Below, in pieces: positions 18,056 to 26,988 of a stretch of DNA of 60,552 nt; positions within the stretch are counted from its first letter, which is position 1, and each line of letters begins with the position of its first letter. Source of the DNA: Candidatus Poribacteria bacterium (GTDB lineage: Bacteria; Poribacteria; WGA-4E; WGA-3G); contig JAGFCB010000165.1 in NCBI GenBank assembly GCA_022394775.1, forward strand, positions 1-60,552. The letters run 5' to 3'. Under the pieces are notes generated by a model, which saw nothing but the letters and a program-made list of their open reading frames with translations, did not search any database and was not told the DNA's origin. The translations under genes were made by a program, and so were the position numbers.

Positions 18056-18445
18056 TCACTCGGTATCTCCTTTAACTCCGACAGAAGCGTTCATCATTCG
18101 GAGCAGGGTGTTAATTTCATCAGCATCCCAAACTTGATCATTGTTGGCTTCTATCGCATACCTGCCAACAGCTTGAATCTTACGGAGGCTGATTTTCCCG
18201 GTTAGGAAGCTGAACGGAAGCTGCATACCCGCGGTTTTGACTCGGTCAAACGTTGTTTCAATGTCATCTCGGTCGACACCCTCAGGTGCCTGTCGAATTA
18301 ACGCGTCTTTCACCATATCCGCTCCGAAACCGAATAATTCCTTGATGATAAACCATTGCAAAACTGCAAGGCATACTGTGAGAATTAAGAGAACTGTTAA
18401 ACCTCTGACGGCGTATCGCTTCCATTTTCCGTTCGGGACATTCAC
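18056..18445 (-). CDS. Small single-pass membrane protein, unknown
   Basis: A 129-aa protein with a short basic N-terminus, one membrane helix (residues about 15-35, GLTVLLILTVCLAVLQWFII) and a C-terminal domain of about 90 residues likely outside the membrane. A motif around PFSFLTGKISLRKIQAVGRY is not one I recognise. It lies upstream of, and probably in operon with, the methyltransferase. The function is unknown. Confidence 0.65.
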   Translation of the reverse strand: MNVPNGKWKRYAVRGLTVLLILTVCLAVLQWFIIKELFGFGADMVKDALIRQAPEGVDRDDIETTFDRVKTAGMQLPFSFLTGKISLRKIQAVGRYAIEANNDQVWDADEINTLLRMMNASVGVKGDTE

Positions 18446-18535
18446 GTTTAATTTACCTCCGGGTTCGGATCCTATATCTGTCGCTTATACTAACACTTCG
18501 CGCAGATGTTGTCAATAGATTTTCTATCACCTAAC

Positions 18536-18668
18536 AGGACTTATGCATTTTTCCGTGATAACGGACGTCCTACGCACTGCTGGGTTTTTGCAAACGCTAA
18601 AATCCAATGCGAAGAAAGTATTTCTTCAGGGTTTCAAACCCCGCCTGCGAAGGGGATGCGTAAGTCCT
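18536..18668. mobile_element. MITE-like element, copy B
   Basis: A 133-bp complete copy with left end AGGACTTATGCA and right end TGCGTAAGTCCT. It is nearly the same length as, and highly similar to, the copy at 29634. One extra AAC/GTT pair extends the inverted ends. No clear flanking duplication is visible. It ends 30 bp upstream of the ychF start codon. Confidence 0.8.
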
Positions 18669-18698
18669 GTTCAGTAAAAATACAGCGAGAGTAGAAAA

Positions 18699-19793
18699 AT
18701 GAAAATAGGTATTGTAGGCAGACCGCAGGTCGGAAAAACGACAGTGTTTAACACCTTAGCGCACTCTAATGCAGAAATCGGTGGCTACACGAGTCGCGGC
18801 CAAATCAACCTCAGCACGGCTAATGTGCCAGACGACCGTCTGAAACCTTTAGCGGAAATCTCTGGTTCCGAAAAAACAACCCCTGCAACAATCGACTATG
18901 TGGATGTCGCGGGGGTGACCAAATCAGATGTGGAGCAGGCAGAATTAGATTCCGGGATGCTCGCGGAACTCCGCACTGTCGATGCCCTTGCGCATGTCGT
19001 TAGGCTGTTTGAAGACGCATCGGTACCACATGTTGATGGCAGTGTTGATGCCGAACGCGATATCGAGAGTGTCTCCCTTGAATTTACATTGGCAGATCTG
19101 CAAATCGTTGAAAATAGACTCGACCGACTCCGCAAACAGTTTCAAAACCAAAAACTGCCAGAACAACAGAACGAGATCCGGGTTTTAGAAACGTGTCAAG
19201 AGACATTAGAAAAAGGAGAGCCGCTTCGCGGACTCAATTTAGCTGCCAACGAAGAAAAGTTAATACGCGGCTACGGATTTTTGACGCAGAAACCGTTGTT
19301 GATCGTCTGTAATATCAGCGAAGCACAACTCGACGCGGCAGACGAAATTCTCGAACACTTCACTAAATACGAAGCCGAACCACGAACCGCAGTCATTGTA
19401 CTCGCCGCACAATTGGAACTGGAGCTTTCCCAACTCGATGAAACGGATACAGAGATTTTTATGGCAGAAATGGGATTACAAGCGTCTGCTCTGGAACGGT
19501 TTATCCAAACTTCATATCAGTTATTGGAGCTACTCACATTCTTTACAACCGGTCCTGTGGAAACACGGGCATGGACGCTGCAGGAGGGCCAAACTGCTGT
19601 TGACGCAGCGGGACGTATCCATACAGACTTCGCGAACGCCTTCATCCGCTCAGAAACGCTGAGTTGGGATGACTTAGTCGCGTGCGGCAGTTATCCAGAA
19701 GCGAGAAGCAAGGGGTTGTTGAGAGCCGAAGGCAAAACGTATCAGGTCCAAGAAGGGGATGTCCTACTCATCTTAGCGAACCCGACTCACTAA
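18699..19793 (+). CDS. ychF: Redox-regulated ATPase YchF (Obg-like)
   Basis: A 364-aa Obg-family P-loop protein. YchF binds the ribosome and 26S-like targets and prefers ATP to GTP. G1 is GRPQVGKTT (residues 7-15), G3 is DVAGV, and the G4 position reads CNISE, in line with the NxxE that gives YchF its relaxed base choice. A coiled-coil region (residues about 125-185) is followed by the C-terminal TGS-like domain (TRAWTLQEGQTAVDAAGRIH). The length is normal. The 3' end overlaps the convergent plsC by 26 bp. A MITE-like element lies 30 bp upstream, so the native promoter may have been displaced. Confidence 0.93.
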   Translation: MKIGIVGRPQVGKTTVFNTLAHSNAEIGGYTSRGQINLSTANVPDDRLKPLAEISGSEKTTPATIDYVDVAGVTKSDVEQAELDSGMLAELRTVDALAHVVRLFEDASVPHVDGSVDAERDIESVSLEFTLADLQIVENRLDRLRKQFQNQKLPEQQNEIRVLETCQETLEKGEPLRGLNLAANEEKLIRGYGFLTQKPLLIVCNISEAQLDAADEILEHFTKYEAEPRTAVIVLAAQLELELSQLDETDTEIFMAEMGLQASALERFIQTSYQLLELLTFFTTGPVETRAWTLQEGQTAVDAAGRIHTDFANAFIRSETLSWDDLVACGSYPEARSKGLLRAEGKTYQVQEGDVLLILANPTH

Positions 19794-20436
19794 GCGCGCC
19801 ATCCCGTAAATCCGCGATCGCTTCCATTATCTGGTTGCCCATCTGCTGATACCTTTCACGTTTCGTCTCGAATTCGCCAGTGATCAGCTCAACTGGTTCA
19901 CCAAAAGAGACGCTCAGTTTTGTTCGGCGCAGTCGGCTGCTGCTGCGTGGTAACATCTGTTCCGCACCGCTATGAAAGACAGGAATTGTCGGAACACCGG
20001 CTCTGTCAGCAATAAAACACGCGCCGTCGCGTGCCTTACCCAATGTACCATCAACGCTCCGGGTGCCCTCCGGGAACATAAGCACAACATTACCAGCCTT
20101 TAAAAGCCCGATCGTCTTGCGCAACGCCCCTAAGTCCGGCGCGCCCCTATTCACAGGATAGGCGTTATAAAGTGAAATGAGTTTCCCTAAACCGGGGATA
20201 TCGAATGCGGTACTCCGTGCCATGAAATGAATTTCACGGTTTGCAGCGGAACCGACGATCACAGGATCAAGGAAACTGACGTGGTTTGAGACGAGCAACA
20301 CGCCACCCTCTCTCGGAATGTGGCGAATCCCCTGCACCTCAAGGCGCCCCATGGTTTTACAAAAAATGTTTGTGAGTCGGTGTCCCCATCGGTAGAATGC
20401 ACGGGGTGTCCAAAATCGATTGTTGGTATACCACAT
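19768..20436 (-). CDS. plsC: 1-Acylglycerol-3-phosphate acyltransferase
   Basis: A 222-aa membrane-associated acyltransferase that makes phosphatidic acid from lysophosphatidic acid. The catalytic HX4D is NHVSFLD (H52, D57). The second motif FPEGTRS, for acceptor phosphate binding, is near residue 118. It is the last gene of the tyrA-cmk-plsC operon and starts 3 bp after cmk. Its 3' end overlaps the convergent ychF by 26 bp, so no terminator separates them. A cmk-plsC order is common in bacteria. Confidence 0.9.
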   Translation of the reverse strand: MWYTNNRFWTPRAFYRWGHRLTNIFCKTMGRLEVQGIRHIPREGGVLLVSNHVSFLDPVIVGSAANREIHFMARSTAFDIPGLGKLISLYNAYPVNRGAPDLGALRKTIGLLKAGNVVLMFPEGTRSVDGTLGKARDGACFIADRAGVPTIPVFHSGAEQMLPRSSSRLRRTKLSVSFGEPVELITGEFETKRERYQQMGNQIMEAIADLRDGALSESGSLR

Positions 20437-20439
20437 AAC

Positions 20440-21123
20440 TTACTTTGAACCGCCCTCACCTTCACAGATCTGCGTTATAATAAAGTCAACCACTTCATCA
20501 ATCGTTTTATCGGTCGTATCCACGATGATTGCGTCCTCAGCGGCACGCAGCGGACTGTGTGCCCGTGTTCTATCTTTCTCATCGCGGGCACTAATCTCGG
20601 CTTCAACCGCGGCTAATGTTATATCTACGTTTTGTTTCTTGAGGTCAGCGAGTCTCCGTTTCGCACGTTCTGTTACAGAGGCATCCAAATAGAATTTAAA
20701 ATCGGCGTGCGGAAAAACAATAGTCGTCAAATCTCTGCCTTCAGCGATGATGCTCCCTTCGGCACCGATACGCTGTTGATGCTTGACAATCTCATGGCGA
20801 ATCTCCGGTATTTTGGCAATGTCTGCGACGAGTCTGTTAACCGGTGGGGTACGGATTTCGACAGATACATCTTCGGTATTCAGCAAAATGGTCCGTCCAT
20901 TATCCGCGAATTCAATGTGACACGCTTTCACCCGTTCAATCAGTTCCGGGCTCTCCACTGTAAGCCCATCCTGTATTGCCAACACAGTTACGGCTCGGTA
21001 CATCGCGCCAGAATCAAGATAAAGAAGTCCGAGTTTTTCCGCTACCTGCCGCGCAACCGTGCTTTTCCCAGACCCAGCAGGTCCGTCTATCGCAATCGTC
21101 ACCTGAGATCCAACCTTTTTCAT
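20440..21123 (-). CDS. cmk: Cytidylate kinase
   Basis: A 227-aa kinase that phosphorylates CMP and dCMP with ATP. The P-loop is GPAGSGKST (residues 14-22), followed by LGLLYLDSGAMYRAVT, the CMP-binding region IRTPPVN, and EGRDLTTIVFP with the conserved GRD. Length and order are standard. The start ATGA overlaps the tyrA stop by 4 bp, and plsC follows after 3 bp, so the three genes form one translationally coupled operon. Confidence 0.95.
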   Translation of the reverse strand: MKKVGSQVTIAIDGPAGSGKSTVARQVAEKLGLLYLDSGAMYRAVTVLAIQDGLTVESPELIERVKACHIEFADNGRTILLNTEDVSVEIRTPPVNRLVADIAKIPEIRHEIVKHQQRIGAEGSIIAEGRDLTTIVFPHADFKFYLDASVTERAKRRLADLKKQNVDITLAAVEAEISARDEKDRTRAHSPLRAAEDAIIVDTTDKTIDEVVDFIITQICEGEGGSK

Positions 21124-22028
21124 GCGCCTCCTAATTTTTCTGTACGCTTTTTGACTGTAACCTGTGCTTCCAGAAGGATCCGTTCAATCTCAGCAAGGTT
21201 ATCCGCCTGAAGCAAAGTCTTGAATTCCGTTAAGTTTTCAATGATATCATCAATCAAGGATACCATGACATCTCTGTTCTGTGTGAAAATACCGGTCCAT
21301 AAGTCCGGCGACCCCGCTGCGATACGCGTAGAATCCCGAAACCCGGTTGCTGTAAAATTCAACGCCTTACCCTCTTCGGTTTCCACATTCGCGACGGTGT
21401 TAGTGAGGATACTTGCAACAAGATGCGGGAGGTGGCTTGCCCCACCGATAAGCAGATCATGCGTTTCAGGCGAAAGGAGATGCGGGACTGCCCCAACAAA
21501 TTCCCATAAGTTTTTAATCAGTGCTAAGGCATCCGTATCGGTGTTTTCGGTCGGCGTTAGGATACAGGTCGCGTTTTCAAAAAGCGTTGCTGTCGCTGCC
21601 CCGACACCGGTTTCATGAGAACCCGCCATCGGATGCGCGCCCACAAAAGAGAGGGCATCCGCCCCCTGTTCCTGTAGCTGTGCGTCAACTGTCTTTACCA
21701 ACACTGATTTCGTGCTGCCGACATCCGTTAGCACGATCCGATGATTTTGTAGGTCAACAGATTCAGCGATACGCTGTGCTAAGGTTGGAACCAACGCAAC
21801 AGGCGTGCCCAACACAACCAGATCGGTGTCCTGTAGCCCCTCCGATAACTCCGTTGTTATCACATCGACAGCATCACATTCAAGAGCGTCCTCAAGTCTA
21901 CCGATGTTTCGTCCTAAGCCGACGCGTTCTCCCTGAAATCCGTTCTTTTTTAGGGCAAGTCCAAGCGAACCGCCGATTAATCCGACGCCCCATATCGTAA
22001 TTCGACGAAGTTGTTGTATCTGTTTCAT
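21120..22028 (-). CDS. tyrA: Prephenate dehydrogenase
   Basis: A 302-aa NAD-dependent enzyme that oxidatively decarboxylates prephenate to 4-hydroxyphenylpyruvate in tyrosine synthesis. The Rossmann motif WGVGLIGGSLGLAL is at residues 13-26. The segment VGAHPMAGSHETGV is the conserved substrate region, followed by the helical dimerisation domain (HDLLIGGASHLPHL). Arogenate use cannot be excluded. It overlaps cmk by 4 bp. An upstream aroA, which often accompanies tyrA, is absent here. Confidence 0.92.
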   Translation of the reverse strand: MKQIQQLRRITIWGVGLIGGSLGLALKKNGFQGERVGLGRNIGRLEDALECDAVDVITTELSEGLQDTDLVVLGTPVALVPTLAQRIAESVDLQNHRIVLTDVGSTKSVLVKTVDAQLQEQGADALSFVGAHPMAGSHETGVGAATATLFENATCILTPTENTDTDALALIKNLWEFVGAVPHLLSPETHDLLIGGASHLPHLVASILTNTVANVETEEGKALNFTATGFRDSTRIAAGSPDLWTGIFTQNRDVMVSLIDDIIENLTEFKTLLQADNLAEIERILLEAQVTVKKRTEKLGGA

Positions 22029-22149
22029 AGCAAATCTCGGAAGCCTTCAATCCTCAAACATATCGCTGCGTTCCTCATTAACAAAAGCCCATTATATTTT
22101 ACGGCATTCACCGATCTTTGTCAACGAAAAACATCCGTTGCCTGCTCCG

Positions 22150-24093
22150 TCACCAGATAAACCGATACATCGGTTTTTGTAGGAAAATGCCGAGCAGTCC
22201 CCAGACACTTCCGATAAAGAACTCTCCCAAAATCAATCCGAGAAAGAACGGCGCGACCCGCCGAAACGTCCGCACACCGCCGAAACGCAGAATCGCTAAT
22301 TTGATAAAGTAGCTGACAAAAACTGAAAACCAAAAGAAATTCACTGCCCAAGTCCCTGAGATCGCATACCCGATCGGATATAGGGGCCACCAGAAAAATC
22401 GGAGTCGAACCAGTGTGAGGCAAAACGCAAACAGAAGCCCGAAAACCATCGCAATCAAGGACGGAATGTCTACAGGCATCGGGTTTGTGAGCCAGCTCTG
22501 TGTGCGGTTAAATACAGAGCCTGACCAAACCTCAATCGCGCCGTGTTCATAACCAATATGCAGCGCCCCCCAAAAAGCAGCGAAAGGACTTATTACCATC
22601 GCAAGCAGCATCGCGACGGCAATCCGTCTTGAAGCACTGCGCGAGCGTTCCGCCAATTTCAAACCCTCTAATTGATGCGGCATCGTATTGCCACGGTAGG
22701 CGCGATTGAAGCAAAAAACCAGCGAAAATAGTGCCAAATTCCGACCGCCGAGCCTGCGCATCCCGAACATTTTCGGAAGTAGCACATCGGGTCCCATCGA
22801 ACGCAAATCGTGAATCGGTGGACCGAGTTCGGCGCGGACGCGGGTAATCACTGTCACTGTCGTCAGATGAATCGCAATGACAAGCACTGCCACCCAGAAA
22901 GACATACCGGCGACCCACCAAAAACCGATCAATAATAAAAATCCGCTGATTAATCCTAACACTGCGGTGCGATACGTCATCGGTTCGTTCAACGCCGATG
23001 CACCGCTTGCAGACCACGCTTGCTGGAAGACACGGCGCAGATGCTGTCGTGCACTCCACAACGCCATCAACAGCACACCGACACAGACCCCAAACGACTG
23101 ATCGAAGATGAACGGAAACCCCGGAATCCGCTGTAAACCCGCAATGCTACCGAAGATCATCTCAAATTTCCAGAAGATGTAGAAAAACCAGAATGTGAAC
23201 GACAAGTCAAGCGGAATAAAGTACGCCATCCCGACAGCGAACGGAAAAAGAACAATGGGTGTCCACCCAATCGCGTTCCACGGTTTCGTTGTAAACAGCG
23301 GATGCAAATCATAGAACTCACCGCCAAGTCCCGGTAAATTCGGGAACAGAAAATGCAACCCGTTAATCACATCTATCCCGCCCGCGAGAATCATCCCTAT
23401 CCAGAGCGATTTTGCGCGGAAGAAACGTGTCGTTGTCATCTGATAGGGTAACTCAATAATCGGATAACTGAGCCGTTCGATTTCAATCCACTGCTTCCGC
23501 AGGATAACGTTAATGCAAAACGTCGTAAACAGCAGCGTAATGATAAACCCACTCCACGCCAGCACAGGTTTCCACCATAGATGAAGGTGCGGACGTAGGT
23601 AGAGGCTCGATTCACCTGTAAAGTAGACGGTTAATTGGTTTTTATCTGTCAAGGCGAGCCATTCGGGGATATAGCGATGGAAGAGCGTTGCCCATTCGTT
23701 TTCTTCTGTTGCTAACCACCCGACCGTAGCGATATTTGTGATGATGACCTCAAAGAGGTCGTGTCCACAGATAGCGGATGCGACAGATAGCATTGTGTAA
23801 AGGGTCAGTAATTCGCCTTGCGTGAATGCGGCGCGCGGTGTGAATCTGCGAAGCACCGTGTTGAGGGCTATTAGCACAACGAGTACAAAGATCGCATTGA
23901 AAAAGAGCGACATCGTCGTTGGGAACCCCTGGTCCCAACGCAGCGATGCAAAAACCCAATAATTATTGAACGGAATCAGCGCGAGTCCGAGCCAAATAAC
24001 CCACCAACGGATCTTTTGGTGCGGAGAAGACGTAGGAAGGGCGGACGAGTGTTGCAGCATGGATAGCCCCAGTGAGGATACGTATTGTTTCAC
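22150..24093 (-). CDS. Large polytopic membrane protein, DUF6785-like
   Basis: A 647-aa protein with about 13-14 hydrophobic helices. The N-terminal part has RFTPRAAFTQGELLTLYTM, and a long loop precedes further helices. The C-terminal part ends in NFFWFSVFVSYFIKLAILRF and APFFLGLILGEFF. It resembles the DUF6785/DUF6784 proteins that I recall as common in Poribacteria and related groups, possibly transport-related. The function is unknown. GTG 24093 is the far start; ATG 24057, with GGGG upstream, may be the real one. The promoter at 24112-24140 is strong. A C-terminal remnant of a paralogue lies at 54987-55369. Confidence 0.75.
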   Translation of the reverse strand: MKQYVSSLGLSMLQHSSALPTSSPHQKIRWWVIWLGLALIPFNNYWVFASLRWDQGFPTTMSLFFNAIFVLVVLIALNTVLRRFTPRAAFTQGELLTLYTMLSVASAICGHDLFEVIITNIATVGWLATEENEWATLFHRYIPEWLALTDKNQLTVYFTGESSLYLRPHLHLWWKPVLAWSGFIITLLFTTFCINVILRKQWIEIERLSYPIIELPYQMTTTRFFRAKSLWIGMILAGGIDVINGLHFLFPNLPGLGGEFYDLHPLFTTKPWNAIGWTPIVLFPFAVGMAYFIPLDLSFTFWFFYIFWKFEMIFGSIAGLQRIPGFPFIFDQSFGVCVGVLLMALWSARQHLRRVFQQAWSASGASALNEPMTYRTAVLGLISGFLLLIGFWWVAGMSFWVAVLVIAIHLTTVTVITRVRAELGPPIHDLRSMGPDVLLPKMFGMRRLGGRNLALFSLVFCFNRAYRGNTMPHQLEGLKLAERSRSASRRIAVAMLLAMVISPFAAFWGALHIGYEHGAIEVWSGSVFNRTQSWLTNPMPVDIPSLIAMVFGLLFAFCLTLVRLRFFWWPLYPIGYAISGTWAVNFFWFSVFVSYFIKLAILRFGGVRTFRRVAPFFLGLILGEFFIGSVWGLLGIFLQKPMYRFIW

Positions 24094-24111
24094 CTATGAA
24101 TTCACAATACT

Positions 24112-24140
24112 ATTATACCTCAGCCTTGAAACACACTCAA
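24112..24140 (-). promoter_or_regulatory. Promoter of DUF6785-like gene
   Basis: On the minus strand TTGAGT (24140-24135) and TATAAT (24117-24112) are 17 bp apart. They lie just upstream of the membrane protein gene. Confidence 0.7.
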
Positions 24141-24220
24141 GAATTTTGCTTGCGAGATTAAAGCAAATCTGGTAGAATGGTAATAAAATTAAAATCATCT
24201 TAACCCTCATCTAATAGAAC

Positions 24221-24311
24221 AAGACTTACGCATTTTTCCATGATAACGGACATCGGACGCAATGCAGGCGGGATTTCAAATCCCGCCTGCAAGGGGGGCT
24301 GCGTAAGTCCT
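24221..24311. mobile_element. MITE-like element, copy C
   Basis: A 91-bp copy with ends AAGACTTACGCA and TGCGTAAGTCCT. The flanking direct repeat ATAGAA occurs at 24214-24219 and 24312-24317. The interior contains a GCAGGCGGGATTTC/GAAATCCCGCCTGC hairpin. It lies 10 bp upstream of the ATG of the following TPR gene. Confidence 0.8.
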
Positions 24312-24321
24312 ATAGAATAAA

Positions 24322-26517
24322 ATGGACACAATAAAAGAGGCACACTATAACCTCGGCATCGCTTATCTGGAGGCGGGGCAATATAACAGAGCCGTCCCTG
24401 AATTTGAGGCAGCCATAAAACTGGATCCAAACTTTATAAGTGCGCATTGCGCCCTCTGTCGCGCGTACCTTGAACAGAACGCGCTCGAAAGTGCGGAGTC
24501 CGCGATTACTACGGCATTGAAACTTGATGCCAGCCATCAACCTGCGTTGCTGCTCTACGGCACTATAACAGAAGCGTATCGGAACCGGGGTAAAGCCTAC
24601 TTGGATGACAAAAGCTACACCGAAGCCGTCGCAGCGTTCCAGAAAGCTATAACGCTTGACGCAGCAAGCGATAACGCCGAAGCGTCTGATTCCGAGCAGA
24701 CACATGTCTATGTCCATCTCGGTGCTGCTTACATTGGTCTGAAGGCATATCAGGAAGCAATTGCGGCGTTACAACACGTCATCGCACAAGATGCCGATCT
24801 CGTTGACGCACACTATAACCTCGGCTATGCTTACGTAGAACAGGGCGCGTACGATGAAGCGATCCCACATCTTGAACGCGCGATTGCCATCGCCCCTCAT
24901 CTCAAGCGTGCGCACTATAATCTTGCCCGCGCCTACCGAGAATCGGGCAATTTGGAAGCAGCAACGAATGCCATCACAGAGACGTTAAGGCTCGATGCCA
25001 ATTATCAACCCGCACACGAACTCGCAGACACGATCAAGCAGGCACACTACAATAGTGGTATTACGCACCTCAACAATGAACGCTATAGTGCAGCCGTGAC
25101 AGCCTTCCAAAATGCCATAACCCTCGATGCAGATTTTGTGTCCTCACACTACAACTTGGGGTTGGCGTATCTCAAGCTGGAAACGTATCCGCGCGCTATA
25201 TCATCGCTTGAAAAAACGATAGCCCTTGATCCAAACCATAAAGCTGCACATCACGCGCTGGCACTCGCTTATCTTGGACAGCAGGAACTCGGAAAGGCGA
25301 GAGATGCCGCAAGCGCAGCGTTGGAAATAGATGCCAACTACCAACCCGCACACTCGCTTTTGGAAGCCATTGATCCGAGTCACACGCCGCTGCCAATTCC
25401 CTCAGACTCAGAAACGCAAGACCCTACACCATCAGCACCGGAACACTCCGTAGATCCGCAACCCGATACAAAATCGAGACAGGAGATGCACCATGAACTC
25501 GGTACTGCTTATTTGGACTCGCAAATGTCCACCGAAGCGATCGCCGAATTCCAAAAGGCGATTGATATAGACCCGGGTTTTTTGCCAGCATACGTGAGTT
25601 TAGGTGCCACCTATCTTGAAATGGGGCAACTTGATGACGCAGAAAGTGCAGCGACAGCGGCATTAGAGATTGATGCCGACTCCGAATCCGCACGTCAACT
25701 TTTAGAAGACATTCAACAGGCGCGTCCTGTCCCGCCCGAACCTGAACCGACAGAGCCAACGCCTACATCTACAGACCCACCCGATACGCAGCAAGACTTA
25801 GAACGCGGACTTGTTTTTCTTAACAGTCGGCAGTACGATCAAGCCGCGGCAGCGTTCAAACGGGTCATAAAGGTGGAAGTAGACTCAGTAGAGGCACACT
25901 ACGGTTTAGGGCAGGCTTATCTTGAAGTAGGAGCGTTCGACGATGCTGCGGCTGCAGCGGATACTGTGTTGAGACTCAACCCGAATCATAATCAGGCGCG
26001 TGAGCTGATCCAAGTTATAAAGTTCGCCAGAAACATAGAGAGAAATCGGAAAATTCGGAAGAAAGTTTTGTCCTATGGGGCGATCCTCGGCATCATTGTA
26101 GTAGCAGGCTTTGTCGCTATCAGATTAAACTTAATTCCGTGGTCAACTTCATCAGTGCCGCCAAATCTATCAGTAGCAGCCGCCTTAGAGGAATCTTCAG
26201 GAAACGGTTTCCTGGATGCTGGTGAAACGGGACGTATCAGATTAACTATTACTAACAGGGGCGGCACAGCGCGTAATATTCAGGTCAGGTTTGAGCCATC
26301 GTCTATAGCCGGATTGCGTTTTAAGAAACCCGCGCCGATTTCAAAACTGAGTAAGAATAACCAGGAAACGATTCGGATCTCTATAACAGCCGATAAGAAC
26401 GTGAAGGGTAGGACTCAGAAACTGCAAATCCTATTGTTTGGAAAGACCGGATTGATCGGGAAGATGGAACCGATTCTGACCCAAGACTTCTCTTTTAAAA
26501 TTACACCGACACTATAA
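24322..26517 (+). CDS. TPR-repeat membrane protein
   Basis: A 731-aa protein. About ten to eleven tetratricopeptide repeats (for example AHYNLGYAYVEQGAYDEAI) fill residues 1-560, with proline/glutamate-rich linkers near residues 355-390 and 470-490. A membrane helix (residues about 584-604, SYGAILGIIVVAGFVAI) follows, then a C-terminal beta domain of about 125 residues with ESSGNGFLDAGETGRIRLTI, similar to CARDB-type adhesion/sheet modules. The TPRs would be cytoplasmic and the sheet domain outside. The start ATG lacks a ribosome binding site and begins inside a TPR (DTIKEAHYNLG matches an internal repeat), so the original N-terminus may have been cut by the adjacent MITE-like element. Confidence 0.85.
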   Translation: MDTIKEAHYNLGIAYLEAGQYNRAVPEFEAAIKLDPNFISAHCALCRAYLEQNALESAESAITTALKLDASHQPALLLYGTITEAYRNRGKAYLDDKSYTEAVAAFQKAITLDAASDNAEASDSEQTHVYVHLGAAYIGLKAYQEAIAALQHVIAQDADLVDAHYNLGYAYVEQGAYDEAIPHLERAIAIAPHLKRAHYNLARAYRESGNLEAATNAITETLRLDANYQPAHELADTIKQAHYNSGITHLNNERYSAAVTAFQNAITLDADFVSSHYNLGLAYLKLETYPRAISSLEKTIALDPNHKAAHHALALAYLGQQELGKARDAASAALEIDANYQPAHSLLEAIDPSHTPLPIPSDSETQDPTPSAPEHSVDPQPDTKSRQEMHHELGTAYLDSQMSTEAIAEFQKAIDIDPGFLPAYVSLGATYLEMGQLDDAESAATAALEIDADSESARQLLEDIQQARPVPPEPEPTEPTPTSTDPPDTQQDLERGLVFLNSRQYDQAAAAFKRVIKVEVDSVEAHYGLGQAYLEVGAFDDAAAAADTVLRLNPNHNQARELIQVIKFARNIERNRKIRKKVLSYGAILGIIVVAGFVAIRLNLIPWSTSSVPPNLSVAAALEESSGNGFLDAGETGRIRLTITNRGGTARNIQVRFEPSSIAGLRFKKPAPISKLSKNNQETIRISITADKNVKGRTQKLQILLFGKTGLIGKMEPILTQDFSFKITPTL

Positions 26518-26988
26518 AACCCAACATCGCAACAACGGCAGTGATCATGAACGTTAAAATAATGAAATTACCACATTTCTCTAACCAACCCTTTATCCCG
26601 AAAAGTATTTTCAAGCAAAATTAGCGATTTTTATGGCTGCAATTTGCTTTTTCCCTGAAAATATTCCCCAATTTATAGTTAGATATAGGCTTTTTTATTT
26701 TTTGTTGAATAAAAATAAGATTTGACCTATTATAACGGAATAAGTGTGTCAATTGCCTCGCGATGCGAGGCCAATGCGAAGCGGATATCAAGCATTGGCT
26801 CCACCGGTTAACGGTTGACTGCGGTTTATTCTCAAACTCACGTTAACTAACTACATTGTGTTTACATTTCATCATCCTCACATCTACAACACTTAGTAAT
26901 ATTAGAGTTCGCTTTATCTATTGAGGCATTGAAAAGCAGAGTACCTAATTAATCCTAAACTTTACGATAAAAGACAATAGAGGAAGAT
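26501..26988. other. Intergenic region with hairpins, no sure gene
   Basis: This 3' overlap and gap of about 470 bp holds a palindrome GCCTCGCGATGCGAGGC (26756-26772) nested with CCAATGC/GCATTGG, and a promoter candidate at 26705-26733. A minus-strand reading frame at 26501-26614 (TTG start, 37 codons) encodes a hydrophobic peptide resembling a single membrane helix, but it lacks a ribosome binding site and I do not call it a gene. Confidence 0.5.
26705..26733 (+). promoter_or_regulatory. Candidate promoter for DUF4159 gene
   Basis: TTGAAT (26705-26710) and TATTAT (26728-26733) are 17 bp apart, in an AT-rich stretch about 255 bp upstream of the next ATG. The hairpins at 26756-26772 would be in the leader. 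Confidence 0.45.
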
